Below, piece by piece: positions 1 to 8,824 of a stretch of DNA of 64,000 nt (positions are counted from its first letter, which is position 1; each line of letters opens with the position of its first letter). The notes beneath the pieces were generated by a model that was not told where the DNA came from, did not search any database, and was given only the letters and a program-made list of their open reading frames with translations. Source of the DNA: Hyphococcus flavus (GTDB taxonomy: Bacteria; Pseudomonadota; Alphaproteobacteria; Caulobacterales; Parvularculaceae); assembly GCF_028748065.1 (NCBI RefSeq), contig NZ_CP118166.1, positions 1,193,501 to 1,257,500 of the forward strand. The letters are read 5' to 3'. The translations under genes and the position numbers were made by a program.

Positions 1-344
1 CTAATATCAGCGAAAACCCTGTCTTCAGGGAAAAACTATGGGAAAACGCCAACCGTCTGCATGCGGCGCTCACTCAGTTCGGCCTGCGTCTCGCGGCGAA
101 ACCAGGCCCCGTGATTTCCGTACTTCTTCCAACAAAAGAGGACGCTTTCGCAGCCTGGGATTTCCTCTTGGAGCACGGCGTCTACGTCAACATGGCGATC
201 CCGCCCGGCACGCCTGGCAAGGAATCGCTCTTGCGTCTCGCCGTTTCGTCCGCCCATAGCGCGGACGATATTGATCGTCTCGTGTCAGCGTATGAGGCGA
301 TGGCTGAAGCATTCCCTTCGGCGCGCGTTACTTCTGACGCATGA
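1..344 (+). CDS. Serine palmitoyltransferase-like alpha-oxoamine synthase, C-terminal end (partial)
   Basis: The reading frame is open from base 3 and runs about 113 residues to a TGA at 342-344; the N-terminal part lies outside the window. The visible part looks like the small C-terminal domain of PLP-dependent alpha-oxoamine synthases (serine palmitoyltransferase, KBL, ALAS): a helix with an ENANRLHAAL-like segment, then VISVLLPTKED and VNMAIPPGTP followed by LLRLAVSSAHS. The AIPP...LLR.SVSAAH pattern is what I associate with bacterial serine palmitoyltransferases, which condense serine with an acyl thioester in sphingolipid synthesis. The PLP lysine is not in the window. A ceramide synthase-like gene 1 kb downstream supports the sphingolipid reading. 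2-Amino-3-ketobutyrate CoA ligase cannot be excluded from the tail alone. Confidence 0.7.
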   Translation, partial: NISENPVFREKLWENANRLHAALTQFGLRLAAKPGPVISVLLPTKEDAFAAWDFLLEHGVYVNMAIPPGTPGKESLLRLAVSSAHSADDIDRLVSAYEAMAEAFPSARVTSDA

Positions 345-610
345 CGATTGGCATAGCATGCTGTTTTGCAGGGAGGTGGCGCGGCATCAGTTGTGATTTA
401 CTACGCAGAGTTGTCCCGGTGGGGCGCATATAAACGCCAGCGGGCATCTTTGACCTACACAAAGTTGTCGCATTTAGTGACTAGAGAAATTGCTGGCGGC
501 CGGCACGCTTTATCACGATTGCGTCATGCGTAATTTTCGACATAATTCCGCCGTTTGAAGGGCAAAGAAGTAAGATCAACTGGTTTTTGATCAGAACAGG
601 AAACAAGATC

Positions 611-1111
611 ATGTTAAAGCGTATCGGATTTTTCACATCAGCGTTTCTTTGTCTCTCCACGGCGACTGTGAACGCCAATGATGACGATGACGCGGCAAGC
701 GCTGCGGACTTCACATTCGAACATGTGAGCTGTTCAGGCCATGAAAATGAAATCCGCATCATCGTCAATGACGTAAAGGGCGCACATGGCCTGATCACAG
801 CAGATTTATACCCCAACGAGGAAGATGGCTTCCTGCGCGGCCGCGGTCGGATTTTGCAAGTCAGGTTCGCCGCCAAGGCGCCGCAGACAAAATTCTGCAT
901 CCGCGCGCCCGAAAGCGGTCTTTTCGCCATGTCCGTTTATCATGACGAAAACGCCAATGGTGATTTTGACAAAAACGGCATCGGCCTTCCAGCTGAGCCT
1001 TGGGGCATTTCAAACAATCCAAAGGTGCGTTTCGGCCCGCCAAAAGTTGAAAAGGCGTTGTTTGAGGTTGGCGCCGAGACCGGCGCAAAAGTCAGCATCA
1101 ACCTAAACTAA
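611..1111 (+). CDS. DUF2141 family exported protein
   Basis: The product is a 166-residue protein with a signal peptide (LKRIGFFTSAFLCLSTATVNA) followed by a short acidic stretch and a DUF2141-like beta-sandwich domain. Diagnostic features are the segment GLITADLYPNEEDGF, a central FCIRAP strand, the motif MSVYHDENANGDFDKNGIGLPAEPWG, and a final FGPPKVEKALFEV stretch. The start at 611 has AGGAAAC eight bases upstream; an in-frame ATG at 587 lies before that RBS and is less likely. Function of the family is unknown. The protein probably acts in the periplasm. Its position between two predicted sphingolipid genes suggests, but does not prove, an envelope-lipid link. Confidence 0.75.
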   Translation: MLKRIGFFTSAFLCLSTATVNANDDDDAASAADFTFEHVSCSGHENEIRIIVNDVKGAHGLITADLYPNEEDGFLRGRGRILQVRFAAKAPQTKFCIRAPESGLFAMSVYHDENANGDFDKNGIGLPAEPWGISNNPKVRFGPPKVEKALFEVGAETGAKVSINLN

Positions 1112-1335
1112 ACCGCGCCCACTTTTTTCGAATTAAGAACGCAGTCTAGATTCTTTAGTAGTCGCGCTTCCGAACCCAAGTCGATGGAAGGGAACCGTCG
1201 ACGCTCACACTTTTTGTGGACGCGCTCTAGACACCCGTATAGCTTTTCATTGAGCGGCTTTCGCATTAGGTCTTAAATAACATGCGGAGTGCATCAACCT
1301 GTTAATGGTAGTGCCAAAATTACGAAAGCGTCTGG

Positions 1336-2505
1336 ATGAATCAGAACACTGCTCATAGCTTGGCAACGAATGCTATCGACGTACGCTCAGTCGCCTCTTC
1401 TGCTGACCGTAAGTTGTTCATCCAGCTTCCAAACACTCTCTACAAGGACGACCCAAACTATATTGCACCGCTGGAATTTGAAATTGGGTCCCGCCTGGAC
1501 GCTAACAAGAATCCGGGCCTGAAAGATTCACCGCACCAACTATGGATTGCCTACAAGAATGGCGTCCCGGCGGGGCGCATTGGCGCTATCGTCAATAAAC
1601 GCCACCTTGAGCGCCACAATGATGGCGCCGGGCATTTCGGTTTCTTTGAATGCATAGACGACCAGCACGTCGCGCAATCATTACTCGACACCGCCAGCGC
1701 CTGGCTAAAGCAGCAGGGTATGAGCAAGATTGCAGGCCCATTTAATTTTTCTGTCAATGAAGAAATGGGCATGCTCATCGACGGCTTCGAGGAACCGCCA
1801 TATGTGATGATGCCTCATGGCCGCCCCTATTATCCCGCACTGATGGAAAAGGAAGGGTTCGGCAAAGCCATAGATGTTTATGCATTGCGGTTTTTCACAC
1901 AGAAAAGGCTTGTTCCGAAAAAGCGCCAACGTTTTCTCGACAAGGCGCTTTCAAATCCGAAAGTATCTTACCGCACACTGAATATGTCTGACTTTGACGC
2001 GGATATCAAAAGAGTCGTCGATATATTTAACGACGCCTGGTATGACAACTGGGGCTTTGTACCGCTCAGCAATGAACAGGCTGAGCATATGGCCAAAGAG
2101 CTGCGCCCCGTCATATCTCCGCATAATGTCGTCTTTTGTTATTATGACGGCGAGCCAGCCGCCTTCGGCCTGGTCCTGCCTGATGTTAATCATGCGATCC
2201 GTGATTTCGGCGGCAAGCTTTTGCCGTTCAACTGGGTGAAGCTGATCTGGCGGCTAAAAATAAAGGGCGTGCACAGGGCGCGCATGCCGTTAATGGGCGT
2301 CGTCCGCAAACTGCATCGCCGGCCGGTTGGTACAGCGCTGGCGTATAAGATGATAGAGATGGTTTACCAAGCCAATACACAGCGCGGCGTTTGCGATTCT
2401 GAATTATCATGGATTTTGGAAAGCAATGAGTCGATGATCTCAATGCTGAAAGACCTTGGCGGAGAAATCTACAAAACCTACCGGATTTACGAAAGACCGT
2501 TGTGA
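1336..2505 (+). CDS. Ceramide synthase-like GNAT-fold N-acyltransferase
   Basis: This 389-residue soluble protein matches the long GNAT-like family that includes the bacterial ceramide synthase of Caulobacter (CCNA_01212), which N-acylates the sphingoid base. Visible hallmarks are the N-terminal FIQLPNTLYKDDPNYIAPL segment, KNGVPAGRIGAIVN, the central GPFNFSVNEEMGMLIDGFE motif, PPYVMMPHGRPYY, and a C-terminal half with FNDAWYDNWGFVPL and ELSWILESNESM. There is no signal peptide or membrane segment, so it should act in the cytoplasm or peripherally at the inner membrane. It lies downstream of a serine palmitoyltransferase-like gene on the same strand and shares a GTGA overlap with the following cyclase gene. 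Family assignment is from recalled motifs; substrate is inferred. Confidence 0.75.
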   Translation: MNQNTAHSLATNAIDVRSVASSADRKLFIQLPNTLYKDDPNYIAPLEFEIGSRLDANKNPGLKDSPHQLWIAYKNGVPAGRIGAIVNKRHLERHNDGAGHFGFFECIDDQHVAQSLLDTASAWLKQQGMSKIAGPFNFSVNEEMGMLIDGFEEPPYVMMPHGRPYYPALMEKEGFGKAIDVYALRFFTQKRLVPKKRQRFLDKALSNPKVSYRTLNMSDFDADIKRVVDIFNDAWYDNWGFVPLSNEQAEHMAKELRPVISPHNVVFCYYDGEPAAFGLVLPDVNHAIRDFGGKLLPFNWVKLIWRLKIKGVHRARMPLMGVVRKLHRRPVGTALAYKMIEMVYQANTQRGVCDSELSWILESNESMISMLKDLGGEIYKTYRIYERPL

Positions 2506-3278
2506 GACCCAACCTCGTCATATTAATTGCAGCATTGTTTTCGGCTCAGTGCGCATGCGCTTCGGAACCGGTCGAACCGACGATATATGATTATCGCATA
2601 TTGGAAACTTATCCGCACGCTACGGACGGGTTCACGCAAGGCCTGTTTTTCGACGGCGACACCCTTGTTGAGAGCACCGGCCTTTTTGGCGAATCCTCAT
2701 TACGCCGTGTAGAGCTTGATAGCGGCGAGGTCGTTCAATCCGCCGCCCTTGCGCCCGAGATTTTCGGAGAAGGCTCCGCGATCATAGATGATGATATTTT
2801 CGTTATAAGCTGGCGGAACGGCAAAGCCTTCCGGTTCGATGCGAAAAGTTTCGAGATGGAAGAAAGCTTCAAGTACGAAGGTGAAGGCTGGGGCCTCACC
2901 AACAATGGCAATGAGCTGGTGATGAGCGATGGAACAGATCAATTGAGATTTCTTGATCCATTGGACTTTTCAGAAAAGCGAAGAACACAAGTCACCTTGC
3001 GGGGCGAGCCACTCGGCAAGCTCAATGAACTCGAGTGGGTCGAAGGCGAGATTTATGCAAATATCTGGTTGACCAATGTTCTTGCCCGCATTGACCCCGA
3101 GACAGGCGCCGTTACAGGGCTCGTGGACCTTAGGGGCCTGCTGCCGGAAAAAGATTTCATTCAGGGACAAACCGATGTCCTGAACGGCATTGCCTACAAC
3201 GGTGAGGAAAATATTCTCTATGTCACCGGCAAAAACTGGCCAAAGCTGTTCAAGATTGAACTGGTCGAAAAACCGTAA
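2502..3278 (+). CDS. Glutaminyl-peptide cyclotransferase (bacterial/plant type beta-propeller)
   Basis: The product is a 258-residue exported protein that should convert N-terminal glutamine to pyroglutamate in the periplasm. After a short signal peptide it shows the five-bladed propeller signatures of the PF05096 family: YPHATDGFTQGLFFDGDTL with LVESTGLFGESSLRRV, WGLTNNGNELVMSDGTDQL, LNELEWVEGEIYANIWLT, and VLNGIAYNGEENILYVTGKNWPKLF at the end. Length is normal for the family. The GTG start at 2502 overlaps the stop of the preceding acyltransferase (GTGA), implying translational coupling. Many secreted proteins from the peptidase block in this genome could be substrates, but that is inference. 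Confidence 0.88.
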   Translation: MRPNLVILIAALFSAQCACASEPVEPTIYDYRILETYPHATDGFTQGLFFDGDTLVESTGLFGESSLRRVELDSGEVVQSAALAPEIFGEGSAIIDDDIFVISWRNGKAFRFDAKSFEMEESFKYEGEGWGLTNNGNELVMSDGTDQLRFLDPLDFSEKRRTQVTLRGEPLGKLNELEWVEGEIYANIWLTNVLARIDPETGAVTGLVDLRGLLPEKDFIQGQTDVLNGIAYNGEENILYVTGKNWPKLFKIELVEKP

Positions 3279-3287
3279 CCAAAGACC

Positions 3288-4754
3288 CTATCTGAAAAAC
3301 GGCTCGTCAAAACTGCGCAGCTTGCGCGAGTGCAGCGTTCCCGCATTCGCTTCTTCACGAAGGACTTCTATTGCCTTAACGCCGATCTCGAGATGCTGGC
3401 TGACGCGTTCCTGGTAAAAAGCATCCGCCATGCCTGGCAACTTCACCTCGCCATGAAGCGGGCGATCGGAGACGCAAAGCAATGTTCCATAAGGCACGCG
3501 ATAACGATAACCGTTTGCTGCAATTGTCGCCGATTCCATATCGATCGCGATGGCCCGCGCCTGATTTAAACGCACTGCATTGCGTTCGAAACGTAATTCC
3601 CAGTTGCGGTCGCTGGTGGTGACAACTGTTCCCGTACGCAAGTGCTCTTTCAGTTTCTTTGCTTCGATACCCGACACTTCCTGCACCGCGCGCGTTAGAG
3701 CAAGCTGTATTTCCGCCAATGTCGGTAGCGGCACCGATGGCGGCAAGACGTCATCAAGCACATTGTCTTCGCGCAAATAAGCATGCGCGAGAACGTAATC
3801 GCCCAACCGCTGCGTACGGCGCAATCCGCCGCAATGACCGATCATCAGCCAGACATGAGGACGCAACACAGCTAGATGGTCAGTAATTGTTTTCGCGTTT
3901 GAGGGGCCGACGCCAATATTGACGAGCGTAATGCCCTTATGCCCTTTCTGCACCAGATGATAAGCGGGCATTTGCGGCAATTGAGAAAGCGGCGGCGTGT
4001 TCGGCGCGACTGTTTTCGTCGTGGTGCGGTCGCCAGGTTCAATCAGCGCCTCTGCGCGCCCCGCAGCCAGTTCATCACGCGCATATTCGACAAACTCATC
4101 CACATACCGTTGATAGTTCGTGAACAGAATATAGTCCTGAAAGTGCTCTGGCTTCGTCGCCGTATAGTGCTGTATCCGGTGCAGCGAATAATCTACCCGC
4201 TCGGCAGTGAACAAGGTCAATGGCATAGCGCCGTGTCTTTTCAGTATATATTGCCCGTCGACAATATCATCATTGGTGGCGACCAGATTAGGCGTGTGGA
4301 AATGGTGCTGAAGACGAAGCCGCTTGTCGAGCGTCAACGACGCCGTCGCTTTTTCAAGCGCAAACGTCAGCGGAATTGGCGTGTATGATTTTCCAACAAA
4401 AATCTTCGCAGAAAATCGCTCTATGATCCGGCTCAGTTGTTCTTCAAGATAGCTGCCGAAAAGCGCAGGCTGGGTGATTGTCGCGCCGTGAACGCTTACC
4501 GATGCGATTTGCCCAAGCGCCAGTTTAGAGGTCTGCGGGGCAGCCTCAGCCGGCACGACCGCGCAGAGATAAGGGTAGACCGCACCACCCTCCTGTTCGA
4601 GTTTTTCAGCGCCATCGAGATAGCGTTCAAACCGCTGCTTTGTCAGCTGATGCGCTTCTTCATATAGCGCCGTCAATCGCTTCACAGCATCTTGCGGCGT
4701 CTCACAGGCGACAAGATCGCTGGCTGGCGCATTAAATGGCGGAACGTCGGCCAT
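3288..4754 (-). CDS. amn: AMP nucleosidase
   Basis: The 488-residue product hydrolyses AMP to adenine and ribose 5-phosphate in the cytoplasm. It has the two-part layout of the family: an N-terminal AMP nucleosidase domain of about 170 residues and a C-terminal PNP/UDP phosphorylase-type domain. The latter shows VNIGVGPSNAKTITDHLAVL, the MIGHCGGLR loop, VTTSDRNWELRFERN, the AIDMESATIAANGYR motif carrying the nucleoside-binding Met-Glu pair, and a final CVSDRPLHGEVKLPG. The length matches E. coli Amn. The gene is convergent with the glutaminyl cyclase, with nine bases between the stops. It appears monocistronic. Confidence 0.95.
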   Translation of the reverse strand: MADVPPFNAPASDLVACETPQDAVKRLTALYEEAHQLTKQRFERYLDGAEKLEQEGGAVYPYLCAVVPAEAAPQTSKLALGQIASVSVHGATITQPALFGSYLEEQLSRIIERFSAKIFVGKSYTPIPLTFALEKATASLTLDKRLRLQHHFHTPNLVATNDDIVDGQYILKRHGAMPLTLFTAERVDYSLHRIQHYTATKPEHFQDYILFTNYQRYVDEFVEYARDELAAGRAEALIEPGDRTTTKTVAPNTPPLSQLPQMPAYHLVQKGHKGITLVNIGVGPSNAKTITDHLAVLRPHVWLMIGHCGGLRRTQRLGDYVLAHAYLREDNVLDDVLPPSVPLPTLAEIQLALTRAVQEVSGIEAKKLKEHLRTGTVVTTSDRNWELRFERNAVRLNQARAIAIDMESATIAANGYRYRVPYGTLLCVSDRPLHGEVKLPGMADAFYQERVSQHLEIGVKAIEVLREEANAGTLHSRKLRSFDEPFFR

Positions 4755-4837
4755 GCCTCCTCCGGGTAAGTAAAAAGTCCCGTCCCTTACACTGCCGCAA
4801 TGAAATTTGCCAGCATCGCAGTTAGAGTTTTAAGGTT

Positions 4838-5677
4838 TTAGTGACGGCTTAACCGCTCAATGATCCGCCGTGAGATTATAACAGCCCGGTCTCTGAGGGG
4901 CGCACGCCCGGGGCTCGGCGGTCGCCCGCCCCGAGATCGCAGCCAGCCATTTCCCCTGCGCAGGAGCCCCTCATTGTCCGAGGCAGCACTGCGCCACGTA
5001 ATCGAAAGTGAAACGGATACCGCATCGTTCACCGCAACCCAGTGCGGTGACTTCACCGGGACGTAGAGCGCATCACCTGGCTTCAATGTTATCGCCTGCG
5101 CCTGTTTTTCAAACTCTTCCCTGTAAGGAAGGTTTCTGTGAGCCCCTTCTATATGGAAAGCCTCGTGTTGCTCGTCAGAAACGATATCCCGGCTTTTGTT
5201 CGGATAGATTCTAAAGGTCTTAGAGCCCTCCAATTGCATCAGGATGTTATGCTCCGGATCCATATGAAACGGCGTCACTGATCCTGGCGAAGAAACAAAA
5301 ACAAACGCCTCGCGCTTGTGCATAGCCCCGGATGATTTCTCAACAATGCCTTCGATCGCGCCCAGGCAATGATCCATGGCCTGTCTATAGGATGGCTGTT
5401 GTTCGACGTTTTTTAAAACCATCCAGGAATTATTTTCTGCAATACGACGAACGGTTTCCTCAGGCGTCAGGCCATTCATTGGTGTTGTCGTCGGGTCCTG
5501 ACTGATGGGAAGGTCGCCGGCGTTATATTCGACGCTTTCGACAGGCAACGCCGCCGCCAGCGCCGTCAATTGATCAATTCTAAAAAGCTGATGGCCCGAT
5601 AATGAATGCCGCAATACGCACCACTGATCGGGGTAGCGGCCTGAGAAGCTTTCGAAAGACTGCGGGTCGAAAATCAT
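4838..5677 (-). CDS. JmjC-like cupin protein, putative Fe(II)/2-oxoglutarate hydroxylase
   Basis: The roughly 279-residue protein has a cupin core with the metal-binding pattern HxD...H: VTPFHMDPEHN, then about 70 residues later SPHWVAV. Between them lie LEGSKTFRIYPN and LKPGDALYVP, typical of the cupin_8/JmjC-like hydroxylases that modify protein or small-molecule substrates using 2-oxoglutarate and oxygen. A Lys in FRIYPNK could bind 2-oxoglutarate. The start at 5677 forms an ATGA overlap with the upstream acyltransferase gene, so the two are translationally coupled; an in-frame upstream start would overlap much more. The C-terminal 50 residues are rich in Arg and Pro, unlike the core. Substrate is unknown. 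Confidence 0.72.
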   Translation of the reverse strand: MIFDPQSFESFSGRYPDQWCVLRHSLSGHQLFRIDQLTALAAALPVESVEYNAGDLPISQDPTTTPMNGLTPEETVRRIAENNSWMVLKNVEQQPSYRQAMDHCLGAIEGIVEKSSGAMHKREAFVFVSSPGSVTPFHMDPEHNILMQLEGSKTFRIYPNKSRDIVSDEQHEAFHIEGAHRNLPYREEFEKQAQAITLKPGDALYVPVKSPHWVAVNDAVSVSLSITWRSAASDNEGLLRRGNGWLRSRGGRPPSPGRAPLRDRAVIISRRIIERLSRH

Positions 5678-6834
5678 TTCCGCCCTTTCGACACTTTTGC
5701 GCGCACGCCTTCCAGACGTCTGCAAAGCCCTGTGATAGTACGCCTCCTCAGCCCACTGCCGCTTATATTCAGTGTTGTGAGGTCCCGTCGCGCGCGCCAG
5801 AGACCGTTGATCATGGAGTGATCAGGCGAAGCGCACGAGTCCATAAAGAGAAAATCGTCTCTTTCCAGCAGTGACCGCATGGCTTCGATTTCGATCATGA
5901 CGCCAGGCGAATATCTGGCGAAATCAGGGTCGTGACAGATCTTCAGAGAATACCCCGCCCCGTTAGCGATCAGGCTGACGAGCATGGCGATCGGCCGGTC
6001 ATCCAGATCAATTCGTATGAAGTGCAGCTTACCCGCAATGCTGGCGGCGGAAATTGCCTCGCGAAACCAGTATTCATCCGCTTCATGTGCTTTTAAGGAC
6101 GTACGCCGTTTTCTTTTCCAGCCATTGTCTTCGAGGGCCAGAAAAGCCTCGATCCACTGATCGAGGTTATCGTTTCCTGAATATTCACGCACGTGAACAT
6201 GGCCCAATTCCTCCAGCCGGTTGCGCAGACGCTTCAGTTCTTTTCGCTTTTTTTTCCGCACATGAACCGCAAGCGTCGCCTCGGCCGAAGCGCCTGATCG
6301 CAAAATGGCGCGTCCAATACGATGCGTTTCATACATAGACCGTCCGGCCATTTGCACGGTTTTTTCAGCCGTCTTCAGCAGGTTCCCCTCACAATCGATG
6401 CGAGAGAGCGATAAAAAGTCCCGCGCTTCATCACCATCACACAAAAGAGCCATCAGGGATGATAACGCAGCCGCTACGGCGCCGCGCTTGACCAACGGCG
6501 TCGTGAAATAACAATGGGGATAGATCCAGCTTTTCCAATGCGCGACAGGAAGCCGCGCATAGCCGCGCGAAGCGCGAACCGGCAGAAGCGCAAGCAATTC
6601 ATCGCCTGACCAGATGCATGCGAGGCGAACCTTTTTATCAGCATAAGACTGAAGCGCCGGCACGAGCGCCCATGATTCATAGAACGGGTTTTCTTCAGCA
6701 AGATCGCCAGCGAGACGTCGCCATGCGGACAGCAATCTCTCATCAAACTGGTTAACATCCGCGCTGAGCAATTCCGCGCGGATTTCGGACGCTTTTTCTG
6801 AAGTTGCCGCGATATGAGACATCGCGCTTGCCAT
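5674..6834 (-). CDS. BioF2-like / CelD-type GNAT acyltransferase
   Basis: This protein of about 386 residues belongs to the BioF2-like acetyltransferase family (PF13480 type), two tandem GNAT folds found in FemAB-like and CelD/BcsL proteins. Visible features are the N-terminal ENPFYESWALVPAL, the basic helix VRKKKRKELKRLRNRLEELGH, EAFLALEDNGWKRKR, and the C-terminal PIAMLVSLIANGAGYSLKICHD and YSPGVMIEIEAMRSLL motifs. No signal peptide is evident. I chose the ATG at 6834, which has GGAAAAG upstream; an ATG at 6864 is also in frame. It is coupled by ATGA to the JmjC-like gene, suggesting the two enzymes act on one substrate. The substrate is not identifiable from sequence. Confidence 0.75.
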   Translation of the reverse strand: MASAMSHIAATSEKASEIRAELLSADVNQFDERLLSAWRRLAGDLAEENPFYESWALVPALQSYADKKVRLACIWSGDELLALLPVRASRGYARLPVAHWKSWIYPHCYFTTPLVKRGAVAAALSSLMALLCDGDEARDFLSLSRIDCEGNLLKTAEKTVQMAGRSMYETHRIGRAILRSGASAEATLAVHVRKKKRKELKRLRNRLEELGHVHVREYSGNDNLDQWIEAFLALEDNGWKRKRRTSLKAHEADEYWFREAISAASIAGKLHFIRIDLDDRPIAMLVSLIANGAGYSLKICHDPDFARYSPGVMIEIEAMRSLLERDDFLFMDSCASPDHSMINGLWRARRDLTTLNISGSGLRRRTITGLCRRLEGVRAKVSKGRK

Positions 6835-6914
6835 TACTTTTCCACTCTCACCACGACGGCGCATTAACCCGAATTTTATACGCGTTTGCGCGGGCCTTGC
6901 ATAAGGCGGGCCGA

Positions 6915-7136
6915 TTATAGCTTGCGCATCTCATCATCGTTCAGGGGCCGGGCTTCATCCGTCAACATAATAGGTACGCCGTCGCGAATGGGATACGCGA
7001 GCGCCGCTTTTTTGCTATGCAATTCGTTATTCTCCCGGTCAAAAACGAGCGGCCCTTTCGTTTGCGGACAGACCAGAATCTCCAAGAGCTTGGGGTCGAC
7101 CGCAGCACGATTGTCGGGTTTGTTTGTGTCGGCCAT
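6915..7136 (-). CDS. Trm112/UPF0434 family small protein
   Basis: The 73-residue protein carries the Trm112-like core: [17 protein letters not shown], followed by [21 protein letters not shown]. In eukaryotes Trm112 activates methyltransferases; the bacterial role is poorly defined. As in many alphaproteobacterial homologues, only one cysteine of the usual zinc-binding set remains in the CPQTKG loop, so zinc binding is doubtful. It is the third gene of a minus-strand operon with the LON-domain and CnoX genes, 24 bases after the LON gene. Confidence 0.9.
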   Translation of the reverse strand: MADTNKPDNRAAVDPKLLEILVCPQTKGPLVFDRENNELHSKKAALAYPIRDGVPIMLTDEARPLNDDEMRKL

Positions 7137-7160
7137 GCATTTGATCCTTAAAGCATATGG

Positions 7161-7823
7161 CTATTGCAAAAGCGGGTCATCACCGCCGCTGTCATCGGCG
7201 TCAGAAAATCGCATCAACGTCATCAGGCATTTCGCCTGATCAACGATACTGGGCGTTTCCAGAATCGCCTGTTTTTCATTTGGCGCAAAAGGACAGCCCA
7301 TGGCCAGTGAGACAATCAGCGCCTCAACAGGGGCGTTGCTCGCCTGCTCCCATTCCACGTGAAGGTTTTCAGCCTCCAGATAGTTTTTCAGGACCGAGAG
7401 CAATTCGTCCCGGTCCACCGCCTCGGCAGTCGGATCCTTTTCTGCATCACGTTCAAAATAAGACCAGTCAGGGCGCGCCAAGCGGTATGGGGTATCGCTC
7501 GCTACCTCTTCATCTAATTTGAACCGCCGTGCGCCAGTCAGTGTAATGACATAACGGCCATCATCGGTTTCGGCGAATGACGTAATCCGTCCGGCGCAGC
7601 CGACATCGTATAGGGCGGGTTTTTCATCTTGCATGCCGTCTTTTGGCTGGATCATGCCGATCAACCGGGCGCCGCCAAGCGCATCATCGATCATTCGCAA
7701 ATAGCGCGGTTCGAAAATATTGAGCGGCAATTGCCCGCCAGGCAATAGAACCGCGCCTTCCAGCGGAAACAGCGGCAACGTTTCGGGCGTTGCGCTTCGG
7801 CGCCGCGCGCGTGCCGCCTCCAT
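7161..7823 (-). CDS. LON substrate-binding-domain protein
   Basis: The 220-residue product consists of a stand-alone LON N-terminal (PUA-like) domain without ATPase or protease parts. It begins with the usual LPLFPLEGAVLLPGGQLPLNIFEPRY motif and continues with GMIQPKDG, GCAGRITSFAETDDGRYVITLTG and RFKLDEE. Such proteins are common in alphaproteobacteria and are thought to be peptide-binding accessories, though the function is untested. Its ATG overlaps the stop of the upstream CnoX gene (TAATG), indicating coupling. The order thioredoxin-LON-Trm112 is widely conserved in this class. Confidence 0.92.
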   Translation of the reverse strand: MEAARARRRSATPETLPLFPLEGAVLLPGGQLPLNIFEPRYLRMIDDALGGARLIGMIQPKDGMQDEKPALYDVGCAGRITSFAETDDGRYVITLTGARRFKLDEEVASDTPYRLARPDWSYFERDAEKDPTAEAVDRDELLSVLKNYLEAENLHVEWEQASNAPVEALIVSLAMGCPFAPNEKQAILETPSIVDQAKCLMTLMRFSDADDSGGDDPLLQ

Positions 7824-8764
7824 TATGAGAACAGCACCGACGACAGTTTTCGCCGGCCTCGCACCGTGGCTGGGTGAGTTTGTCCGAGCGCATCAAAAAC
7901 CGTCAACAGCTTCTTGCGCGCGGCTTCTTCGTTCCACTCCCGGTCACGCTCTATGATCGCCAGCAGCGTGTCCACCGCTTCTTCCATGGCGCCGGCGCTT
8001 AGCTGCGCCCCGGCAAGATCGAAACGCGCTTCCAGGTTCTCTGGTTCTGATGCAACTTTTGCCTCCAGCGCGGCGACATCGCCGCTATTGCCGCTTTCCG
8101 CCAAGGATAGAGCCGCTGCAACACTGGAAAGTTCCGGATCGCTCTGCTTGTCAGCAGGCGCCAGCGCCAAGGTCTGCTTCGCCTGCTCTGCATCACCGAG
8201 CGCCAGATGGCAGCGCGCAAGCCCGGCGATCGCCGCAATGTTTTCAGGGTCAGTCTGCACGCCTTGCGCAAAAAGCTGCGCCGCAGCCGTCACGTCGCCA
8301 TTAGCCAACGCCGCAGCGCCAAGCTCTGCGTAATTGTCCTGCGCCGCCTCCTCTTGACCGGGAACGCCAGCCGAGCTCGCAGCCTGCACGAGACGGTCAA
8401 TAAAATCCTTGATTTCACTTTCCGGCACCGCGCCCTGAAATCCATCTACAGGACGGCCCTGGAAAAACGCGTACACCGTCGGGATCGACTGAATACGCAA
8501 CTGCGAGGCAAGCATCTGGTTCTTGTCTATATCGATTTTGACGAGACGCACCTTGCCGCCCGCCGCCTTCACCGCCTTTTCCAGCGCTGGCGCAAGCTGC
8601 TTGCAGGGCTGGCACCAGTCAGCCCAGAAATCCACAACTACCGGCGTCGTCATCGACGCTGACAGTACATCAGCTTCAAAAGTCTCAATCGTGGCGTCCT
8701 TGATCAGATCGCCATTATCCGCATCGCCTGTCGGCAGGCCATTGGCGCCGAGTATCTCGCTCAT
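7823..8764 (-). CDS. cnoX: Thioredoxin-TPR co-chaperone, CnoX/YbbN family
   Basis: The 313-residue protein has an N-terminal thioredoxin fold (about 25-130) and C-terminal TPR-like helices. The thioredoxin part contains PVVVDFWADWCQPCKQLAP with an intact CxxC at residues 51-54 and the cis-proline loop IQSIPTVYAFFQGRPVDGF. E. coli CnoX lacks the first cysteine, while alphaproteobacterial members usually keep both. The TPR part shows repeated ALANGDVTAAAQLFAQGV and LARCHLALGDAEQA units. CnoX protects proteins from oxidative aggregation and hands them to GroEL and DnaK. It heads the operon with the LON-domain and Trm112 genes. Confidence 0.92.
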   Translation of the reverse strand: MSEILGANGLPTGDADNGDLIKDATIETFEADVLSASMTTPVVVDFWADWCQPCKQLAPALEKAVKAAGGKVRLVKIDIDKNQMLASQLRIQSIPTVYAFFQGRPVDGFQGAVPESEIKDFIDRLVQAASSAGVPGQEEAAQDNYAELGAAALANGDVTAAAQLFAQGVQTDPENIAAIAGLARCHLALGDAEQAKQTLALAPADKQSDPELSSVAAALSLAESGNSGDVAALEAKVASEPENLEARFDLAGAQLSAGAMEEAVDTLLAIIERDREWNEEAARKKLLTVFDALGQTHPATVRGRRKLSSVLFS

Positions 8765-8824
8765 GCCGAAATCTCCGTCATTTCGCTCCCATAAATGAGG
8801 GCCCGCGCCGCGAAACGCAACCGT

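Noticed and set aside
481-930. Antisense open frame over the DUF2141 gene
   Set aside because: It has no RBS or family signature and overlaps a well-supported gene.
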